Below are positions 1 to 8,611 of a stretch of DNA of 64,000 nucleotides, piece by piece (the stretch's first letter is position 1; every line of letters begins with the position of its first letter). The notes below the pieces were generated by a model. It did not search any database, was not told the DNA's origin, and worked only from the letters and a program-made list of their open reading frames with translations. Source of the DNA: Cohnella ginsengisoli (lineage in GTDB: Bacteria > Bacillota > Bacilli > Paenibacillales > Paenibacillaceae); NCBI RefSeq assembly GCF_029525555.1, contig NZ_JAPDHZ010000003.1, positions 1,674,001-1,738,000 on the forward strand. The letters are read 5' to 3'. Both the position numbers and the translations under genes were made by a program.

Positions 1-659
1 GCCTCAGCCAGCACGTCCTTGGCGATGTTAAACAACGCAAATTGCAGCAGCGCGCGCTCGTCCGGCGGGAACCTGGCGTCGTTGCCCGCGGTCGGGTCCA
101 TGTCCACCACGGCGGACAGCAGCGTCCTTCCTTGCAGGGCAAAGCCGATCTCCTCGCTGCGTTTGGCAAGCTCCCAGCCGGCGTAGCGGCCGTTCAGCCA
201 ATTTTTGTAGAAAAGCTCCTTCAGGCGGGGCAGATGCTCCTTCCACCGGCGTTCGAGCTGCGACAGGTTGTGGCGGTCGTACAGCTCCTGCTCGCGCAGC
301 CGCTTGGCGTTGAGGACGGTGTCCAGGATCAGCTCGTTCTCCGCCGGCTTCACCAAATATTTGAACACGCCCTGGTCGATGCTCTCGCGGGCGTATTCGA
401 ACTGATCGTAGCCGGTCAAAATGATGACCTTCGCGTGCGCATGGTCGCGTTTCATCAGCTTGGCCAGCTCCAGCCCGCCGACGTCCGGCATGTGAATGTC
501 CGTAACGACGATATCGATATGCGCCTCGCGCATCGCGGCGATCGCTTCCCTGCCGTTCTCCACCGCGCCGGCCACCTCGATGCCGTGCGCCTCCCACGGG
601 ATGCCGAGCGCGATCCGTTCCCGGACGCGGTATTCGTCTTCGACGATCAGCAGCTTCAT
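1..659 (-). CDS. YesN/AraC-type response regulator, 3' end outside window
   Basis: The leftward frame starts at ATG 659 and runs off the left edge, so only about 219 N-terminal residues are present. The start MKLLIVEDEYRVRERI and the later VVTDIHMPDVGG segment (phospho-acceptor Asp in TDIHMP) and YLVKPAE (conserved Lys) make a complete CheY-like receiver domain. The linker that follows is typical of YesN regulators, which end in an AraC helix-turn-helix that would lie outside the window. ATG 659 overlaps the stop of the upstream histidine kinase by four bases (ATGA), so the two are translationally coupled and surely form a two-component pair. Such pairs usually control carbohydrate uptake or degradation genes next to them. 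The target here is probably to the left of the window. Confidence 0.93.
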   Translation of the reverse strand, partial: MKLLIVEDEYRVRERIALGIPWEAHGIEVAGAVENGREAIAAMREAHIDIVVTDIHMPDVGGLELAKLMKRDHAHAKVIILTGYDQFEYARESIDQGVFKYLVKPAENELILDTVLNAKRLREQELYDRHNLSQLERRWKEHLPRLKELFYKNWLNGRYAGWELAKRSEEIGFALQGRTLLSAVVDMDPTAGNDARFPPDERALLQFALFNIAKDVLAE

Positions 660-2419
660 GCGCTTTCCTCCGTCCGCATCGGAATGATCAGCGTTACCTT
701 TGTCCCGACGTATTCCTCGCTCTCCACGAGCAGATCGGCCGCCTCGCCGTAATAAAGCTTAAGCCGGGACTTGACGTTCTTGAGCCCGAAAAAGCGGCTT
801 GACGGACTGTCCTGCGGCAGCCGGTACAGCTTGCTCGTGATCGTGCCCAGCTCCCGGCGAATCTCCTCCAGCCTGGCCGGCGGCATGCCCGCGCCGGTAT
901 CCTCCACTTCGACGATCAGTCCGCGCCCGTCCAGACGGGACCGGATTCGCAGCTCGCCGTCCATCGCATCCTTCTCGATGCCGTGGATAATCGCGTTTTC
1001 CACGATCGGCTGCAGCAGCAGCTTCAGCACCGGCATCCCCTTCGTATCTTCCGCCAGCTCGATGTCCGCGGTGAAATGCGCCGTGCGCATCTGCTGGACG
1101 CGAATGTAGTACATCAGATGCTCCGCCGTCTCCGCGAGCGTGAAGTCCTGCCTGCCCTTGCCTAGGCTGACCCTGAAAAACTTGGCCAGGTTCATCACCA
1201 TGTCGCTGATCTCCCGCATGCCGTGCTTGACGGCGACGGAATAGATGGAATCGAGCGTGTTGTACAAAAAGTGCGGGTTGATCTGGGACTGCAGCAGATT
1301 GAACTCCGACTTGGCGAGGCGCAGCTCCTTCTCGTAATTCTCCTCGATCATGATGCGCTGGGCGGCCGCCATCTGGTTGAATCCGTCCATGACATGGCCC
1401 AGCTCGTCGCGGCGGACATGCTTGATCTGATGCGTCAGATTGCCGTTCTTGACCAGCTTGAACGCGCCTGACAGCTGATAGAGCGGCCGTAAAATCTGGA
1501 TATAGACGAACCAGGCGATCCACATGGCGAGCAGGATGCTGAGCACGATCGTCAGGTAGGTGAACAGCTGCAGCCGGCGCGACTGCTTGAAGATCTCCGC
1601 CTTCGGCTGCTCCAGCTGAATGGACCACGCGCCGCCCGACTCGCGTATCGTGAACAGCTCCTGTCCGCGGACGCGCGCCGCCCCGGCGTTCGTCTCGAGA
1701 ATCCGCTTGTCGCCGTAGAACAGCGAGATATTCATGTCCGCGGACGTTTGCAAATGCTGAATGACTTCCTGCAGCGCCGTCTTGCGGACGGCGAAGATCA
1801 GCACGTTGGGCTCCGGCGATTCGCTCAGCACGTCGAGCAGCCGGATGTAGTAGAGGCTGTCGTCCTTCAGGTATCGGTTGGTTCCGTCGCCGTTGCCGCT
1901 CTCGCCGCCGCCGCTGCTATCGTCGTCTCCGCCCCCCGATCCGGGGACGTACATCAACAGCGCCCCGACGCCGTTCACCGCCTGCCGGAACCAGGCTTCC
2001 TCCTTGATCCGAGGCCAGCGGATGCCGCCGAGCGTCGTCGAGACGCCGTTGCCGCTCTCGCCGTGCAGGATATAGGCCTCCTTGATCGAGCCGTTGATGT
2101 TGGTCAGGGAATTCAGCTGCTGCTGCACGGTGTGGACGTCGTACAGATTGTCCGGGACGAACGGGTCCCGCTTGTCCCGCCAGATGTTGACGATGCTGGG
2201 GTTGGAGCTGATGAGCAGCGTCTGCTGATCCATGTTGCTCGCCATCTGGTCCATGTAGGCCAGGGTCGTCTGCAGGGCGCCCTTCGTGCGCTCGCGAATC
2301 TGCTCGTTCATGATCCGCTGCGAGTAGTTGTTCGCGAACAGACTGACGATCACGAGCGGGATCAGAATCAGGATAAAGGTGAGCGACAGCTTGAACTGCA
2401 ATCCCTGCGTCCGTCTCAA
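656..2419 (-). CDS. YesM-type sensor histidine kinase
   Basis: Membrane sensor kinase of about 587 residues. The first 35 residues hold a transmembrane segment (FKLSLTFILILIPLVIVSLF). An extracellular Cache-like sensor region of about 250 residues follows, with a Gly/Asp/Ser-rich insertion (GSGGGDDDSSGGG), then a second membrane helix, a HAMP domain, the pfam06580 His_kinase motif SQINPHFLYNTLDSI with the phospho-accepting His, and a HATPase domain (VENAIIHGIE, GAGMPP). I chose TTG 2419 as start because it overlaps the AraC-gene stop (ATTGA) and begins directly before the first membrane helix. The open frame continues further upstream, but only antisense to the AraC gene. It partners the response regulator at 1-659. 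The ligand is unknown and probably an oligosaccharide-binding signal. Confidence 0.92.
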   Translation of the reverse strand: MRRTQGLQFKLSLTFILILIPLVIVSLFANNYSQRIMNEQIRERTKGALQTTLAYMDQMASNMDQQTLLISSNPSIVNIWRDKRDPFVPDNLYDVHTVQQQLNSLTNINGSIKEAYILHGESGNGVSTTLGGIRWPRIKEEAWFRQAVNGVGALLMYVPGSGGGDDDSSGGGESGNGDGTNRYLKDDSLYYIRLLDVLSESPEPNVLIFAVRKTALQEVIQHLQTSADMNISLFYGDKRILETNAGAARVRGQELFTIRESGGAWSIQLEQPKAEIFKQSRRLQLFTYLTIVLSILLAMWIAWFVYIQILRPLYQLSGAFKLVKNGNLTHQIKHVRRDELGHVMDGFNQMAAAQRIMIEENYEKELRLAKSEFNLLQSQINPHFLYNTLDSIYSVAVKHGMREISDMVMNLAKFFRVSLGKGRQDFTLAETAEHLMYYIRVQQMRTAHFTADIELAEDTKGMPVLKLLLQPIVENAIIHGIEKDAMDGELRIRSRLDGRGLIVEVEDTGAGMPPARLEEIRRELGTITSKLYRLPQDSPSSRFFGLKNVKSRLKLYYGEAADLLVESEEYVGTKVTLIIPMRTEESA

Positions 2420-3291
2420 TCCGTCGCCTCCGTCCCGGCCTCGGACGCGCTGCGCCTCGCCTTCCGCCAATGGCCGGGCGGCATGCCGTAAAATTTGCTG
2501 AACGCGTGCGTAAACGCATAGGCGTCCGAATAGCCGAGCATGGCGGCGATCTCCACGATCGCGTAGCCTGCGTGAAGTAGGTCGGCCGCCTTGTCCATGC
2601 GCAGCTTCTGCAAATAGCGGATGGGGGAGATCCCCATCCGCTCCGTGAACAGCTTGGAGAAATAGGCGCGGTGAAGGGACAGGTAATCCGCCACGTCGTG
2701 AACGGTGATTTTCTCCGCATAATGGGTATCCATATAGGCGACGCTGCGGGCGATCCAGCTGTCGATGCCCTGGCGCGTCCGCTCCGCCTCGCCTTGCGGA
2801 ACGAGCAGCGCGAACACCTGATACAAAACGGCGCACAGCTCGAGATGCCGTTTCAAGTCGTATTTTCGGGGATGAAAGAGCAGCCGCAGCGCGGATTCGA
2901 GCTCCTTGCCCAGCACGCCCGTCAGGAAGGGCATGTGCCGGCTAAGGCCCGCGCGCTCGAAGAGCCCGGGGACATGCGGACCGTCCATGGAGATCCATGT
3001 CATCTGCAGCTCATGGCAGCCCGGCGCCAAGCTGTAACGATACGTATCTCCGGGGAACATGCCGAAGCAATCGCCCTTGGACAGCACGACCCGCTCGCCG
3101 CCGTGATCGAACTCGACCTTGCCCTCCGCGACAAAGTGCACGTTGTAGTATTCCAGGATCTTCAGGCCCGTCCGATAAGTCGGCTTCGCCACGTTTCGGC
3201 CGATGCGAAGCGGCCAGATGCCCCCTTTGCAGGCCAAGGCGTCGGGGATGAACAGCTGCGACTCGAACCACTCGATGGCGGTCTCCTGCAT
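2416..3291 (-). CDS. AraC-family transcriptional regulator
   Basis: Protein of 291 residues. An N-terminal cupin-like ligand-binding domain (EYYNVHFVAEGKVEF, LSKGDCFGMFPGDTYRYS) is followed by a C-terminal AraC helix-turn-helix pair (HDVADYLSLHRAYFSKLF; IVEIAAMLGYSDAYAFTHAF). The start ATG 3291 has a GGGG-type ribosome binding site. The stop overlaps the TTG start of the sensor kinase, so AraC, kinase and response regulator form one leftward operon. A cre-like site lies 37 bp upstream, which suggests CcpA control. The target sugar cannot be read from the sequence. Confidence 0.92.
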   Translation of the reverse strand: MQETAIEWFESQLFIPDALACKGGIWPLRIGRNVAKPTYRTGLKILEYYNVHFVAEGKVEFDHGGERVVLSKGDCFGMFPGDTYRYSLAPGCHELQMTWISMDGPHVPGLFERAGLSRHMPFLTGVLGKELESALRLLFHPRKYDLKRHLELCAVLYQVFALLVPQGEAERTRQGIDSWIARSVAYMDTHYAEKITVHDVADYLSLHRAYFSKLFTERMGISPIRYLQKLRMDKAADLLHAGYAIVEIAAMLGYSDAYAFTHAFSKFYGMPPGHWRKARRSASEAGTEATD

Positions 3292-3327
3292 GACACATCC
3301 CCTTTCCGCATAATCCCCCCCTATTAT

Positions 3328-3341
3328 AGCAAGCGCTTTCC
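3328..3341 (-). promoter_or_regulatory. cre-like site (CcpA) upstream of the AraC operon
   Basis: Read on the minus strand the site is GGAAAGCGCTTGCT. It matches 13 of 14 positions of the catabolite-responsive element consensus TGWAARCGYTWNCW, differing only at the first base. It lies 37 bp upstream of the AraC-type regulator start, within promoter distance. Binding is inferred from the motif only. Confidence 0.5.
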
Positions 3342-3366
3342 AAACGCTGTCAATCGGCCTTCAGCA

Positions 3367-3396
3367 TAAAAAACCTCATCGCCCGGAGAGGTTTTC
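3367..3396 (-). terminator. Rho-independent terminator after the Rieske gene
   Basis: On the minus strand AAAACCTC and GAGGTTTT form the stem of a hairpin followed by a run of six T. It sits downstream of the Rieske/amidohydrolase pair and before the AraC operon, so it separates the two transcription units. Beside it (3403-3460) short imperfect direct repeats of GTTCATGACACCGTC occur. Confidence 0.75.
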
Positions 3397-3456
3397 TATG
3401 CGTTCATGCCGCTATCGTTCATGACACCGTCGTCCATGACACCGTCGTTCATGCCG

Positions 3457-3912
3457 CTATAGATGAATCATCACGTAGTCCTCTTCGACCGATACGCCGA
3501 ACTTTTCCACGGTCACCTCGTAAGACTTGGTTCGCACCTTCCCGTCGACGACCATGCAGCCCGTCTTAATGTCGAACTCCCACTGATGCCATGGGCAGCG
3601 CACGATCTCGCCTTCCCGCTCGAAGCGGAAATCTCCCGGCCCCGAGGACACGACGGCCGCGGTCACGAGCCCCTTGCAGAGCTCCGCTCCCTGGTGGGGA
3701 CAAACGTTGCGCAGCGCATGAAAGGCGCCCTGGATATTGTAAACGCCGATGCTGCGCCCCTCCACTTCGACGATCTTGCGCGCGCCGGGCGGGATCTCCG
3801 CTACGCGCGCGGCGCGGAACCGCTTGCCCGAAGAGCCGGCGGACCGCCTCGGCTCGGCCGAATCCGTTCCCCGCGTATCGGACCGCTGCTGCTCTTGTTC
3901 CGTCGCGCTCAT
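3457..3912 (-). CDS. Rieske [2Fe-2S] domain protein
   Basis: Protein of 151 residues. After about 35 charged, low-complexity residues comes a single Rieske fold with both cluster-binding boxes intact: CPHQG (Cys-X-His) and, 24 residues later, CPWHQW (Cys-X2-His). It has no oxygenase catalytic domain, so it is a ferredoxin-type electron carrier or a small oxygenase component. ATG 3912 overlaps the stop of the amidohydrolase gene by four bases (ATGA), with an AGGAGG-type ribosome binding site inside that gene's end. The tight coupling implies that it delivers electrons in the same pathway as the amidohydrolase. The real partner oxygenase is not visible here. Confidence 0.88.
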   Translation of the reverse strand: MSATEQEQQRSDTRGTDSAEPRRSAGSSGKRFRAARVAEIPPGARKIVEVEGRSIGVYNIQGAFHALRNVCPHQGAELCKGLVTAAVVSSGPGDFRFEREGEIVRCPWHQWEFDIKTGCMVVDGKVRTKSYEVTVEKFGVSVEEDYVMIHL

Positions 3913-5039
3913 CCTTTCGCCTCCTTCTCTCGCGTCGGCAGACCGTACAGTTCGGCTGCGTTGTCGTAATAGACCCGGTCCGCCAGGGCGTCGGCCAGCC
4001 GGGGCAGCGCCTGCTTGGGCGAATCGTAGTCCCAGTGCGGGTAATCGCTGCAGTACATCAGCGTTTCGTCGGCATGGATGCTGTCCAGCAGGGCGTCGAA
4101 TAGGGCCCGGTTCGGCGTCTCGTCGATCGGCTGCGTCGTGACGCGGACATGCTCGCGGAAGTATTCGCTCGGGCGCTTGCGGACCCACGGCGTCTGCACG
4201 CGGAGCCCCTTCCACTCCTGGTCCATCTTCCACAAGAGCGGCGCGAGCCAGAGGACCCCGGCTTCCTGCAGCACGACCCTAAGCGTCGGGAAGCGCTCGA
4301 ACGTGCCTTCGAAAATAAAGCTGGCCAGATGCGCCGCCATCGTCGACGGCCGCGCGCAGCGCGTCTCGATGTAGTTCGTCACGTACCCGGCGCCCGTCGG
4401 CGGGCTGTTGATGCCCTCGCCTTCCAGGCCGACGTGGATCGTAAACGGCAGGTTGTGCCGCACGCACGCTTCGTAGATCGGATCGTAATACCGGTTGCCG
4501 TAGGGCAGCGTCGCGCCGTTGCAGACGATGACCTGCACCATGTCGGCTCTGCCGCCGACGCGGTCGATCTCCTTCGCGGCGAGCCGCGGCTCCTGCTTCG
4601 GGATCATGACCGAGCCCCGCAGCCGGCTGTCCCGCGACAGCCAATGCTCGATCGTATAGTCGTTAATCGCGCTGCAGGTCGCAGCCGCGTAGTCGTAGTT
4701 GATCGTCGCCTGCATACCGTAGCCTTCCCCGGTCAGAATGCCGTACGCGACGTTGTAGCGGTCGAGATGCTGCCGCTGCATGAGCGCCAGATCGCTGCCG
4801 GCGCGGCCGCCTTCCTCCGGATAAGCGTCGGCCATCCGTCCGCCGACCCCGCCGTTAAAATGCATGCCGCCCGGATACGCGGGTCCGTACGCCTCGACCA
4901 TCTCCCGGTAATGCCGCGGCAAATAAGGCTTGATCTCTTCCAATCCCGAAATCTGGTGAATGTCGCAGTCGATGATAGGTCGTTTGGCTTTGCTCTTCTT
5001 GTCCGCCGGCGACGGCGTCTCGGCTTGCGAAGTCTGCAT
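3909..5039 (-). CDS. Amidohydrolase 2-family (TIM-barrel) metal-dependent hydrolase or decarboxylase
   Basis: Protein of 376 residues resembling the ACMSD/gamma-resorcylate decarboxylase branch of the amidohydrolase superfamily. The N-terminal metal motif reads IIDCDIHQ, where family members usually have DxHxH or ExHxx. A later IHVG histidine and the C-terminal MYCSDYPHWDYD with its catalytic-type Asp are present. The family hydrolyses or decarboxylates aromatic or lactone substrates. Pairing with a Rieske protein suggests oxidative breakdown of an aromatic compound. ATG 5039 has GGAGGT nine bases upstream. That ribosome binding site lies in a perfect 12-bp palindrome (GAGGTGCACCTC, 5042-5053), a possible operator. 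I see no gene in 5040-5210. Confidence 0.82.
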   Translation of the reverse strand: MQTSQAETPSPADKKSKAKRPIIDCDIHQISGLEEIKPYLPRHYREMVEAYGPAYPGGMHFNGGVGGRMADAYPEEGGRAGSDLALMQRQHLDRYNVAYGILTGEGYGMQATINYDYAAATCSAINDYTIEHWLSRDSRLRGSVMIPKQEPRLAAKEIDRVGGRADMVQVIVCNGATLPYGNRYYDPIYEACVRHNLPFTIHVGLEGEGINSPPTGAGYVTNYIETRCARPSTMAAHLASFIFEGTFERFPTLRVVLQEAGVLWLAPLLWKMDQEWKGLRVQTPWVRKRPSEYFREHVRVTTQPIDETPNRALFDALLDSIHADETLMYCSDYPHWDYDSPKQALPRLADALADRVYYDNAAELYGLPTREKEAKG

Positions 5040-5210
5040 GCGAGGTGCACCTCCAAGGTTTCAACGGAACCGCCGGGCGGCGCTTCGAGAGCCGTCCGGC
5101 GATTCGATCGCTTGACCTTCATGTTAAAGCGCAGGTCCTCGAACGCCAATGCTGCCTTGTCTGGCGTTTTTGCGATTTTGTAAGGTTACCGCCCTTCAGG
5201 TTCTTACGGC

Positions 5211-8200
5211 TCATACCTGCTTCACGACGACATCGTCGAAATACGCCTGGGCGAAATGGGTGTACACGCCGATTTTCCCGCTTGCGAGTGAAGCATCCGT
5301 CGCATTGATCTTGAGCGTTCCGTCGACGTAGGCCTTCATCGCGCTCCCGTTCAACTCGAGCTTAAACAGATGCTGCGCGCCCGTGCTCAGCGTCAACGAG
5401 GTTGAAGCGACGGTGCTCTCCGTGCCCCCTACGACCTTGCGGAGCGTCAACTGCCCCAGATTGTTGTCGTAGTACACGTAATAGTAGTTGTCTTTGTCCG
5501 CGAACCGCGCTACAAGTCCGATCCTGCCGTAAAGGCTCTGCCACTGATCGGCTTTGATCTTGGCCTCCACGCTGTAATTCGTCCAGCCCGCGTCCCCGGC
5601 CGTAGACTTGGAGCCGCCTTTGTCGAAGTTGTCGGCCAGATAGACGTACGAGCCCCCGTTCGAGACGACGCTGAAGTTGCCCCAGGAGCTGGCCACCGTC
5701 CAGCCGGCCGCCGTACCGCTCTCGAACTGCTCCTTGAACAGCAGATCGCTCGTCGTGACGGCGGTCGGCCCGCTTCCCGCAGAAACGTTGCCCGACGGAT
5801 CGAACGCCTTCACGACATAGTGATACGTCGTAAGCCCCGTAACGCTCTTGTCGACGTAACGCGTGACGTTGCCGTTAAGCGAAGCGATCTGCGTACCGTC
5901 GCGATAAAGCTTGTAGCCGGAGACGCCGACGTTGTCCGTGGATTTGGTCCAAGACAGCTCCACCTTGGCGGCCGTGTCGGACACCGCGGCGACGCCGGAG
6001 GGCACCGTCGGCGCGGTCAGATCCGTGCCGGTGACCGGATCGTACACCAGCTCGAACGCGTAGCCTTTGTCGGTTTCCAGCGGCACCGAGATCGTCGTGC
6101 CGGTCACCGTGACGGGCACCTCCGCCAGCCGCACGCCGTTCTGCGCGAGCTTGTAGGCTTTGTAAGCCGACGGCGTGCGCGTCGTATCGAGCTTGAACTC
6201 GCCCAGGCCGTACTTCACGAGCGTCGGCAGCGTGCCTTGGTGATACGTCGTGAGGCCGCCGGACGTCACCTCGTACTCGCCGGTCCCGGCGGCGTCGGTC
6301 GTATAGGCGAGCAGGATCCGGCCGCTCTCGTCCAGCGGTTCGTCGTCGAGCGACAAAGCCGACACCGTGCCGTGCGCCAGGTCTCCGCGCAGCGTGACGG
6401 CGCCGAGCTCGTAGCCGCTGCCGTCCAACGTGCCGACGGCCGCCGCCGCGTACGGCGTGTTGATCAGGTACGTATTCGTGTTCAGGTCGAACGCGAGCTC
6501 GCCGGTATCCGAGACCAGCAGGTCGTCGTCCAGGGCATCCTTCATGGATGCCTTGAGCCCCGCGTCGTCGAGCGCGTCGATGAACGTCTCCGCGACCTCC
6601 TTCATCGTCATCGCGTTCGTGATCGTAATCTCATTGGCGCTCGGGATATCCCCGGCCTCGATATCGGCCGGCGTCAGATCGGGCGTGATCTTGTAGATGG
6701 CATAAGGCGCGGCCGGGTGGTCCGCGTATACCGTCACCGTCTTGAACAGATGCGGAATCATCATGCGGTTGCGCTCCTGATCCTGGTTTTCGGTCGCGGA
6801 GCCGTGCGTCGTCACCCAATTTTTATCCCTGACGATGACGAACTTCGGCTCGCTCTCCGCGACGTGTCCCCTGCGGAACAGAAGCGCGCTCTGATACTCC
6901 GACATCGTCGCCAGCGTGTCCGTGACGGAGTCGAAGGAGATGGCGCCGCCGAGCGGCGCCTCGTTGACCGCCTCGTTCACCCGGCTGCTGAAGTCGAAGC
7001 GGTTCATCATATCCCAGCCGTTGTAAGCCCCGGCCGCGGACGAGATCAAGCCGAGCTCGTCTCGCCCGTCGGTCGGGAACTCCTGGTTGAACTCCGTCAG
7101 CGCGAAGGGCTTCCGGTACAGCTGGCCGAGCGCCAGGGCGGGAATGTAATTTTTGATAATCGACGAACCGTACTGCGGAGCGTAGCTAGCCGCCGTCGCA
7201 GGATCGAACACGGTGCTGTAGCGCGGATGCGTAAGCGGGTTGTAAGTGAAGACGCCTCTTCCGTTGACCAGCCCGTTGTATAGATGCGTCTCCTGAACGT
7301 CCGCCTGCGTCCGCCAGTAGTTGGCCAGCGAATCGTTAATGTAGTTGATGCCGCCGATCGGCGCGCGGACGCCTACAACGTTCTTCAAGTACGACTTCAT
7401 GTCGCCGTTGGCCGCGAACTGCTTCTCGGTAAAGTACGCGGTCATGAGGTCCCGGACGCCGGACGGCGACCAGAAGCTCGTCGGAAACGTCGACACCGTC
7501 GGCAGCCCTTTGCCGGTCAAATAGGCGTTGAAGTCCGTCTTGATCCAGTTGTTGAAGTTGGCGTCGGAAAAGCTGGCGTTGTAGAGCAGCGATTCGTTGA
7601 CCGGGGAAAGTCCCATCAGCTGGGGATCGTCCTTCAGCGCAAGACCGGTATACGGATTCACGTGCGACAGGAGCTGGCTCGCGAAAGACTTCCAGATGGC
7701 GATCCCGTCCGGCATGAGCGTCGCCAAATACTTGGACGCGGTCGCGCCGTACGTGTTCAGGCTCGGGACGCCGGAGAAATCGGCATACGCCAAAATGTCC
7801 ATGTCGATATAAATGCCGCGCGCCTTGAGCAAGGCGTTGAAATACTCGAAATTGTCGAGCTTGGCCGCGTTCAGCGTCACCGTGGTGGAGGTGGGCTTCG
7901 CCATCAAACCTTTAGCCCAGTCATAGTTCTGGTCCACGGAGGAATACCGCACGACGTTGTAGCCCATGGCGGCGAGCCGGTCCGCGATCACGACCATCTC
8001 CGCGTGCGTCGGATCGGTGCCGTAGCTGCCGTTCAGGTTGCCGCCGTAGAACTTCACCTTCTTCGCCGGTTCGTCCTCGAATACGTAATCGCCGTCCGCG
8101 TCGATCTGGACGAAGCCCTTGTCTCCCGCGGGCGCGTCGTTCAGGAACGACAAATCCAGCGCGCTGCCGGGCGCCACGGCCATCGTCGTGTCGATCGCCC

Positions 8201-8327
8201 GCCAGTCGCTGCCGGCCACGATCGGATCCGCGTTCGCCACCTCCGCCTTGCCCGCGACGGAAGCGACGGGGACAAGCAGGGCAAGCGACAGGGCGACGGC
8301 CGTCGGTTTGGTCATTATTCTCATCAT
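5211..8327 (-). CDS. Secreted clan GH-A-like glycoside hydrolase with FN3 and LamG-like domains
   Basis: Secreted protein of 1038 residues. Residues 1-33 form a signal peptide (VALSLALLVPVASVAG, cleavage near ANADP). Residues about 40-560 look like a (beta/alpha)8 glycosidase: GLSPVNES supplies the acid/base Glu near 246 after an Asn, and FALTEFNQE the nucleophile Glu near 412, the strand-4/strand-7 pair of clan GH-A. A linker region is followed by a fibronectin type III domain (about 775-865) and a C-terminal concanavalin/LamG-like sandwich (about 870-1038). ATG 8327 follows AGAGGAG at good spacing. The substrate is probably a plant cell-wall polysaccharide, but the GH family cannot be fixed by eye. 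A cre-like site upstream predicts glucose repression. Confidence 0.8.
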   Translation of the reverse strand: MMRIMTKPTAVALSLALLVPVASVAGKAEVANADPIVAGSDWRAIDTTMAVAPGSALDLSFLNDAPAGDKGFVQIDADGDYVFEDEPAKKVKFYGGNLNGSYGTDPTHAEMVVIADRLAAMGYNVVRYSSVDQNYDWAKGLMAKPTSTTVTLNAAKLDNFEYFNALLKARGIYIDMDILAYADFSGVPSLNTYGATASKYLATLMPDGIAIWKSFASQLLSHVNPYTGLALKDDPQLMGLSPVNESLLYNASFSDANFNNWIKTDFNAYLTGKGLPTVSTFPTSFWSPSGVRDLMTAYFTEKQFAANGDMKSYLKNVVGVRAPIGGINYINDSLANYWRTQADVQETHLYNGLVNGRGVFTYNPLTHPRYSTVFDPATAASYAPQYGSSIIKNYIPALALGQLYRKPFALTEFNQEFPTDGRDELGLISSAAGAYNGWDMMNRFDFSSRVNEAVNEAPLGGAISFDSVTDTLATMSEYQSALLFRRGHVAESEPKFVIVRDKNWVTTHGSATENQDQERNRMMIPHLFKTVTVYADHPAAPYAIYKITPDLTPADIEAGDIPSANEITITNAMTMKEVAETFIDALDDAGLKASMKDALDDDLLVSDTGELAFDLNTNTYLINTPYAAAAVGTLDGSGYELGAVTLRGDLAHGTVSALSLDDEPLDESGRILLAYTTDAAGTGEYEVTSGGLTTYHQGTLPTLVKYGLGEFKLDTTRTPSAYKAYKLAQNGVRLAEVPVTVTGTTISVPLETDKGYAFELVYDPVTGTDLTAPTVPSGVAAVSDTAAKVELSWTKSTDNVGVSGYKLYRDGTQIASLNGNVTRYVDKSVTGLTTYHYVVKAFDPSGNVSAGSGPTAVTTSDLLFKEQFESGTAAGWTVASSWGNFSVVSNGGSYVYLADNFDKGGSKSTAGDAGWTNYSVEAKIKADQWQSLYGRIGLVARFADKDNYYYVYYDNNLGQLTLRKVVGGTESTVASTSLTLSTGAQHLFKLELNGSAMKAYVDGTLKINATDASLASGKIGVYTHFAQAYFDDVVVKQV

Positions 8328-8369
8328 CCAGGTCTCCTCTTTAACTAGAAATAAATTGGAAATAAGATT

Positions 8370-8383
8370 TGAATGCGCTTACA
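8370..8383 (-). promoter_or_regulatory. cre-like site upstream of the glycosidase gene
   Basis: TGAATGCGCTTACA (plus strand; minus strand TGTAAGCGCATTCA) matches 13 of 14 positions of the cre consensus TGWAARCGYTWNCW. It lies about 45 bp upstream of the glycosidase start, where CcpA binding would block transcription. The rest of 8328-8611 contains no gene I can support. Confidence 0.5.
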
Positions 8384-8611
8384 AATTGCGATGCCCTTCC
8401 GGCTGCTCGCGCTTCATCTCCTTCCCCGCCAGTTCAGCAATATCATAGAATCAGTCGGATCGGCCGACAATGTTCGTCCGTCGGCAGTTTTTGCGCGTTC
8501 GTCAGCATGGCTTATTACACGAACAAAAATGGCCGGCTTCGTATGTCCTCTCCCAGCTAAGAACGACCGAAGCCGTCCCATCCAGGAGCGTCCTCTTGCC
8601 CGGGCCCAGAC

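Noticed and set aside
3909..4233. Long N-terminal extension of the Rieske protein
   Set aside because: The upstream part of the frame is antisense-free but overlaps the amidohydrolase coding region in another frame. ATG 3912 has a good ribosome binding site and gives the normal family length.
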